Origin: Streptomyces peucetius
Lineage (GTDB): Bacteria > Actinomycetota > Actinomycetes > Streptomycetales > Streptomycetaceae
Direction: 5' to 3'
Length of the DNA: 64,000 nucleotides
Assembly (NCBI RefSeq): GCF_025854275.1
Contig: NZ_CP107567.1
Coordinates: 6,758,001-6,822,000 of the forward strand
A model generated the notes under the pieces. That model ran no database searches. It was given only the letters and a program-made list of their open reading frames with translations, and was not told the DNA's origin. This document shows, in pieces, positions 63,601-64,000 of the stretch (positions within the stretch are counted from its first letter, which is position 1; each line of letters starts with the position of its first letter). A program made the translations under genes and the position numbers.

Positions 63601-64000
63601 GAGGCGACGGTCAACTCCACGCTGTGGCCCGCCCGCGAGCACGGCGGCAGCCCGTCCGGCCGGGTCCCCATCGGCCGGCCCGACCCCAACACGCGCTGCT
63701 ACGTGCTCGACGACCGTCTGCGGCCCGTCCCGCCCGGTGTGGTGGGCGAGCTGTACGTCTCCGGGCGCGGCCTCGCCCGCGGCTACCTCGGCAAGGCGGG
63801 TCTGACCTCGGAACGGTTCGTCGCCGACCCGTTCGGGGAGCCCGGCAGCCGGATGTACCGGACCGGTGACCGGGCCCGCTGGCGCCGGGACGGCAACCTC
63901 GACTTCCTCGGCCGGGTCGACACCCAGGTCAAGGTGCGGGGCTTCCGGATCGAACTCGGCGAGATCGAGGCGGCGCTCGGCGGACACCCGTCGGTCGCCC
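51574..64000 (+). CDS. Siderophore non-ribosomal peptide synthetase, C-A-T x3 then C-A (3' end outside window)
   Basis: The window holds 4142 codons of a giant NRPS. Domain order is C1-A1-T1-C2-A2-T2-C3-A3-T3-C4-A4, with no epimerization, methylation or thioesterase domain so far. Carrier serines are Ser1001 (LGGDS), Ser2039 (LGGDS) and Ser3197 (LGGHS). Pocket residues read by alignment to GrsA are DVWIVGAVNK (A1), DVWHFSLVDK (A2, serine, as in EntF), DMENLGLINK (A3, known for N5-hydroxyornithine) and DVFILGAVNK (A4, closely related to A1; its Lys517 is beyond the window and assumed). With the formyltransferase and N-oxygenase genes this suggests acyl-X-Ser-hydroxyOrn-X', X being perhaps formyl-hydroxyornithine. 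The ATG at 51574 follows AGGGAAAGG. A3 and A10 motifs are intact where visible. Confidence 0.95.
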   Translation, partial: MFDVESDRTSASGTPVTGGQSGIWLAQQIEPDSSAYNIVFALDLRGDIDLDRLTAAVRQAVGEAECLHVSVTPGEGGPRQTAGAVFVEVPVVDLRGVPSPEEAAAGWMAADRDRPVDLACGPLFAQALLRLADDRVWWYQRYHHIVLDGMGVALVTRRAGEIYTSGEQAPARPDWSLDRLVAAEQAYRTSEQYEADRAWWRERMAGRPEPVRLVERAPSLMARRLRRSAELSPEATERLRAAAGRAGVRPSRLLVAAVAAYLHRAGGEQDLVLGLPIAARRDAVSAAVPGMVSNIVPLRLTVRPGTTGSALVAEVRDAVADAVAHGRYRAEDLAKDLGLVDGVPELVGPTVNILPRPEDLRFADHQADLRPEWLGPVSDLAFSFAETRGGTGVVVHLDADAGVCDERTLGDHERRFLALLHALLEDLDRPVGRIELTSGEERSRLLDEFGVAPREVPELSWPAAFEARVRRSPDSVALVHEDRELTYAELNAAANRLARLLVSRGVRAEDVVAVALPRSPELVVSLLAVMKAGAAYLPLDADHPQDRIAYMLSDAGARTVITARELADALPDAPGVTHVVVDDPATAETCAALDDTDPGLPVALDQAAYVIYTSGSTGRPKGVVVPHDGVGSLIATATDRIGITDESRVVQFASVGFDVTVWDLIMSLCVGGRIIVVPTERRVAGPALTEYIARHRATHMILPPSLVSALPQECELPDGAVLVVGTEAVPSELIARWAGRVQVVVAYGLTEASVNSTLWRAEPGRLGPAPIGRPDPNTRTYVLDTALRPVPIGAEGELYVAGRGLARGYLGRPGLTSDRFVADPYGEPGTRMYRTGDRVRWGADGNLEFLGRADGQVKIRGHRIEPGEIESAFMACDGIAQAAALVRDDHRGVKRLVAYLVGDDDRTDTDAAVTAARARVADSLPDYMVPSAVVVLDGPLPLTPNGKLDRRALPQPRWTAMIGADAPTTPAETALAALVADVLGLPSVGVHDSFFELGGDSIVAIQLVNRAREAGLTISPRDVFRLRTVAALARIAGGAAGGTEPVAPVELDEDALPVSPLQEGFFFHAEFDAGSADLYVVQELLELDGHVDPERLRQALQLLLDRHPLLRASFRQLPGGQVVQRLAGRVTLPWRQADTSKTPLDDLLNADRAERFDLARPPLLRATLIRDGGRHRLLLTLHHIIADGWSVSVLLRELTAAYQGEDLPEPVAPQPFLSWLAARDRDAARDAWRQTLSGLDEPTRLPALFPATDDEPAQARPEHVDTRLPEDFTAELTAFARTHGLTLSTVVHGLWGLLLGALTGSDDVVFGTTVSGRTTEVAGLDTAVGLFINTVPARVSLRADEPLTDLLRRVQDEHAALLDHQHLGLADIQRIAGGGELFDTLVVFENYPTGDMPAGREPGALRITGAEVSDAVHYPLALIVEPGDGLLLRFKHDASRLDQVTVAVLANRFTALLHTLVSEPGRTVARTALLSDREREHLTELNATAHPVPEATLVSLVAAQAARTPDAPAVAFEDTALSYAELDRRAEALARRLRARGAGPERYVAVAVPRSAELMVALLGVLKSGAAYLPVDLDYPSDRVAFMLGDSGARTVVTTADAAGRLPAVAGLDHLLVDSDEDVPETTPARAAGPDHPAYLIYTSGSTGRPKGVAVTHRAVVNRLAWMQGEYGLAADDRVLQKTPSSFDVSVWEFFWALVEGATVVLARPDGHRDPAYLAELIHGRRITTMHFVPSMLAAFTQVMESAAGTPDWAASLRRVFCSGEALTGDQARRWRELTSRSGHGPVPLHNLYGPTEAAVDVTFFPYEGGTDLAVPIGRPVWNTRLHVLDPFLRPVPDGVPGELYLAGVQLARAYHDRPSLTAERFVADPFGGPGERMYRTGDLVRRRVDGALEYLGRTDRQVKIRGNRIELGEIEAALAALPGVARAAVIVRDGALLGYAVPAPGAAAPDTEALTAALAEALPATMVPSAVVALTELPLTPSGKLDQNALPLPDLAPRAGGRAPRDERESALCGIFTDVLGVEGIGADDDFFMLGGDSLTSIAVATRARETGLTISPRDVFEHRTPAALAAAAQAAPPPAPEQPAPDAPTPTDSVTVSATDAGQAAAALQAVLAQQAQSGAAVDPALRALLDQLTSAAAPTAEEPSAPAPLGGLELSPEETARVEAAAGLPVADIWPLSPLQEGMYFHATYDAGDALDVYLSQETLDLGHRIDAGRLRAACRALLERNISLRAGFASDGLSRPVQFIVDGAEIPLVEADLSGLCADEQRTRTEELLAADRRQRFDLSSAPLCRLLLLRLGDGRDRLVVTHHLILWDGWSAWLFLEELFTLYERAGDTTGLPAPGSYRDYLAWLDEQDTTTALDAWRRALSGFDEPTLVAPSGRDAGPVIPADYDAVLTRETSDRLRALTRRHGLTMNTVLNAAWGLVLSAMTGRDDVAFGTAVAGRPADVPNVAGIIGMFLNTVPARVAFSPDEPLLDLLRRMQSERAAVMPYEYVGLGTLQQETGHRRLFDTLFVLRSADGEERAAELRQRHGITDVSNVDGTHFPLTLIVTPETRLRVTLAARPDLFGAEDASTILTRFTAVLDRLTEALAGGGPTPAAGVDLLLPDERAALVAGWANSREPVANETVADMLAAQVARTPDAVALVFGERALTYAELDARINRLARLLLARGAGPEKVVALALPRSLDMVAALFAVLRTGAAYLPLDLDHPADRLRLMVEDTGPLCLMSTTAVAPTLRGDAGPAAPELLLDDETVAAELAALPGGRITDAERPAFAHHLPDRLEHPAYVIYTSGSTGRPKGVVTPYRGLTNMQLNHQKEIFAPAIASAGGRRLRIAHTVSFAFDMSWEELLWLVEGHEVHVCDEELRRDAEALVAYCDEHRVDVVNVTPTYAQLLIEEGLLDRDEEAGKHRPALVLLGGEAVPDTVWTRLRRTEGTYGYNLYGPTEYTINTLGGSTTDSATSTVGVPIRNTRAYVLDTMLRPVPPGCPGELYIAGTGLARGYHDRPALTAERFVADPFGEPGERMYRTGDLVRQRPDGLLDFLGRTDDQVKIRGYRIELGEISTALSAHPEVAHAAVVVTERAGTKRLAGYVVPEEGTDGGEGLVQRLRDHLKADLPDYMVPSALVTVETLPLTVNGKLDVKALPAPDFAGTGPSRAPRTPREETLCALFAEVLGLPEDRVGIDSDFFELGGHSLLATRLVSRARTALDAELAIRDLFEAPTVAELVERAARSGGAARPALTAGERPDELPLSHAQQRLWVVQQIECTSAAYNFPLVMRLRGTLDTEAWTAALADVTARHEALRTVFSTSPDGEVFQRVLPAEQARPVVERVRAAEEELPAVIDAAVGRPFDLAAELPLRATLVELAPEDHVVVLLLHHITTDEWSDRPFLRDLATAYASRLDGAAPDWEPLPVQYADYALWQQRLLGDPADRGSLAARQLDYWHTTLAGAPEELELPTDRPRPARPAFTGAELDIDFDARVHEGLKRLARETGASMFMVVHAAVAALLHRMGAGTDIPLGSPIAGRSDEALDELVGFFVNTLVLRTDVSGDPSFTELLARVRETDLAAFSHADVPFESVVEKLNPTRSLSRNPLFQVMVGYHARTGAELQLPGLGLEYVPFRIRSAKFDLVFSFTEHTPDDGGTGSLNCRLEFATELFDEETAERLGDRLRRLVAALVAAPRQPLSQAEILADDERRLVLEGFNGAAREVDEESFPALFARRLAERPDAVAVVDRSRSVTYAQLDARANRIARLLAARGVGAESVVGVAVPRSADMIATVVAALKLGAAFLPLDLVHPGDRLTYMIEDSAAALVVGTEPVAGKIPDVAGVPVLLLDAPDTAAESDALSDAPLGVAPIALDQAAYVIYTSGSTGRPKGVVVPHEGISSLVATAVDRMGLERDSRVLQFASIGFDVFAFELSMALCHGGRLVLITDEARVAGPALTDFLADQRITHMILPPSLVSALPPGCELPEGSTVLVGTETVPPDLFERFGATAHLICAYGLTEATVNSTLWPAREHGGSPSGRVPIGRPDPNTRCYVLDDRLRPVPPGVVGELYVSGRGLARGYLGKAGLTSERFVADPFGEPGSRMYRTGDRARWRRDGNLDFLGRVDTQVKVRGFRIELGEIEAALGGHPSVA
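54691..57800 (+). other. NRPS module 2: C2, serine-type A2, T2
   Basis: C2 (residues about 1054-1480) starts [13 protein letters not shown] and has an intact HHIIADG (His1182, His1183, Asp1187). A2 (about 1490-1990) has the standard serine pocket DVWHFSLVDK and intact core motifs ([11 protein letters not shown] at 1642, YGPTE). T2 carries Ser2039 in LGGDS. The serine assignment is the firmest in this enzyme. Confidence 0.88.
57801..58090 (+). other. Long Ala/Pro-rich linker between T2 and C3
   Basis: About 95 residues (about 2077-2172) separate T2 from C3. They are rich in Ala, Pro and Glu, with one helix-like stretch ([15 protein letters not shown]). The other T-C junctions here are 20-35 residues. 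It may be disordered or a docking segment. Confidence 0.6.
58091..61310 (+). other. NRPS module 3: C3 with altered active site, hydroxyornithine-type A3, T3
   Basis: C3 (residues about 2177-2600) has all flanking motifs ([13 protein letters not shown], and [16 protein letters not shown]). Its core reads HHLILWDG, placing Leu2313 where the catalytic second His of HHxxxDG belongs (Asp2317 kept). A3 (about 2625-3145) has the pocket DMENLGLINK, the code reported for N5-hydroxyornithine. T3 carries Ser3197 in LGGHS. Confidence 0.85.
61311..64000 (+). other. NRPS module 4: LCL-type C4 and A4 (cut by window edge)
   Basis: C4 (residues about 3253-3690) is of the [11 protein letters not shown] type and reads HHITTDE (His3381, His3382, Asp3386, Glu3387), with Glu for the usual Gly. 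A4 starts about residue 3715 with [11 protein letters not shown] at 3871 and shares the YGLTE variant and eight of nine visible-or-nearby pocket features with A1. The domain runs to its A8-A9 region before the edge; T4 and release domain are not seen. Confidence 0.82.

Overview
The window is GC-rich actinobacterial chromosome and almost certainly Streptomyces. The signs are strong GC bias at third codon positions, many GTG and TTG starts, ATGA/GTGA stop-start overlaps, F420-dependent enzymes, DmdR-type iron boxes and typical streptomycete families (DUF4097, EntF-type NRPS, secreted FG-GAP proteins, GH75). I saw no rRNA, tRNA, CRISPR array, prophage or intact insertion sequence.

Layout. 1-2.4 kb: an exporter ATPase (cut by the window edge) and a DUF4097 protein, divergent from a two-HTH regulator. 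2.8-6.4 kb: a LuxR/HisKA_3 two-component system divergent from an FtsX permease and its ATPase. 6.5-9.9 kb: secreted GH92 mannosidase. 9.9-13.5 kb: allantoin degradation (IclR regulator, allantoinase, allantoicase). 13.6-18.3 kb: SDR, RibD-like reductase, DMT exporter, hotdog thioesterase and P450. 18.4-26.3 kb: a sugar or polyol uptake regulon (Gfo/Idh/MocA dehydrogenase, GntR regulator, two tandem binding lipoproteins, permease, ATPase, ROK kinase, membrane protein). 26.7-28.7 kb: a broken secreted-protein gene and an S1-like FG-GAP pseudoprotease. 28.8-33.1 kb: PcaL fusion, MBL-fold protein, exonuclease III, DUF6278-like protein and a solitary gluA. 33.2-41.4 kb: a decayed peptidase fragment, hydrolase-P450 pair, membrane-anchored unknown, gamma-glutamyltransferase, GH75 chitosanase, F420 protein and an Ala-rich protein. 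41.5-47.6 kb: a pyrimidine/hydantoin catabolic operon. 47.7-64 kb: a siderophore cluster whose NRPS runs off the right edge.

How the parts work together. The allantoin and hydantoin/pyrimidine regions both recover nitrogen from nucleobase breakdown. In the siderophore region the N-oxygenase and formyltransferase would make N5-hydroxy- and N5-formyl-N5-hydroxyornithine, the NRPS would assemble them with serine, and the lipoprotein would recapture the ferric complex. The adenylation pockets read directly from the sequence are exact serine (module 2) and hydroxyornithine (module 3) codes, flanked by two closely related unknown pockets (modules 1 and 4). No epimerization domain is visible. This fits a foroxymithine-like linear tetrapeptide hydroxamate better than coelichelin.

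The most unusual theme is loss of key residues in otherwise intact genes: an SDR with Cys for the catalytic Tyr plus a repeat-derived insertion, a P450 with Arg for the haem-ligand Cys, an S1-like protein lacking catalytic His and Ser, and an NRPS condensation domain with Leu for its catalytic His. There are also clear decayed genes at about 26.7 and 33.2 kb.
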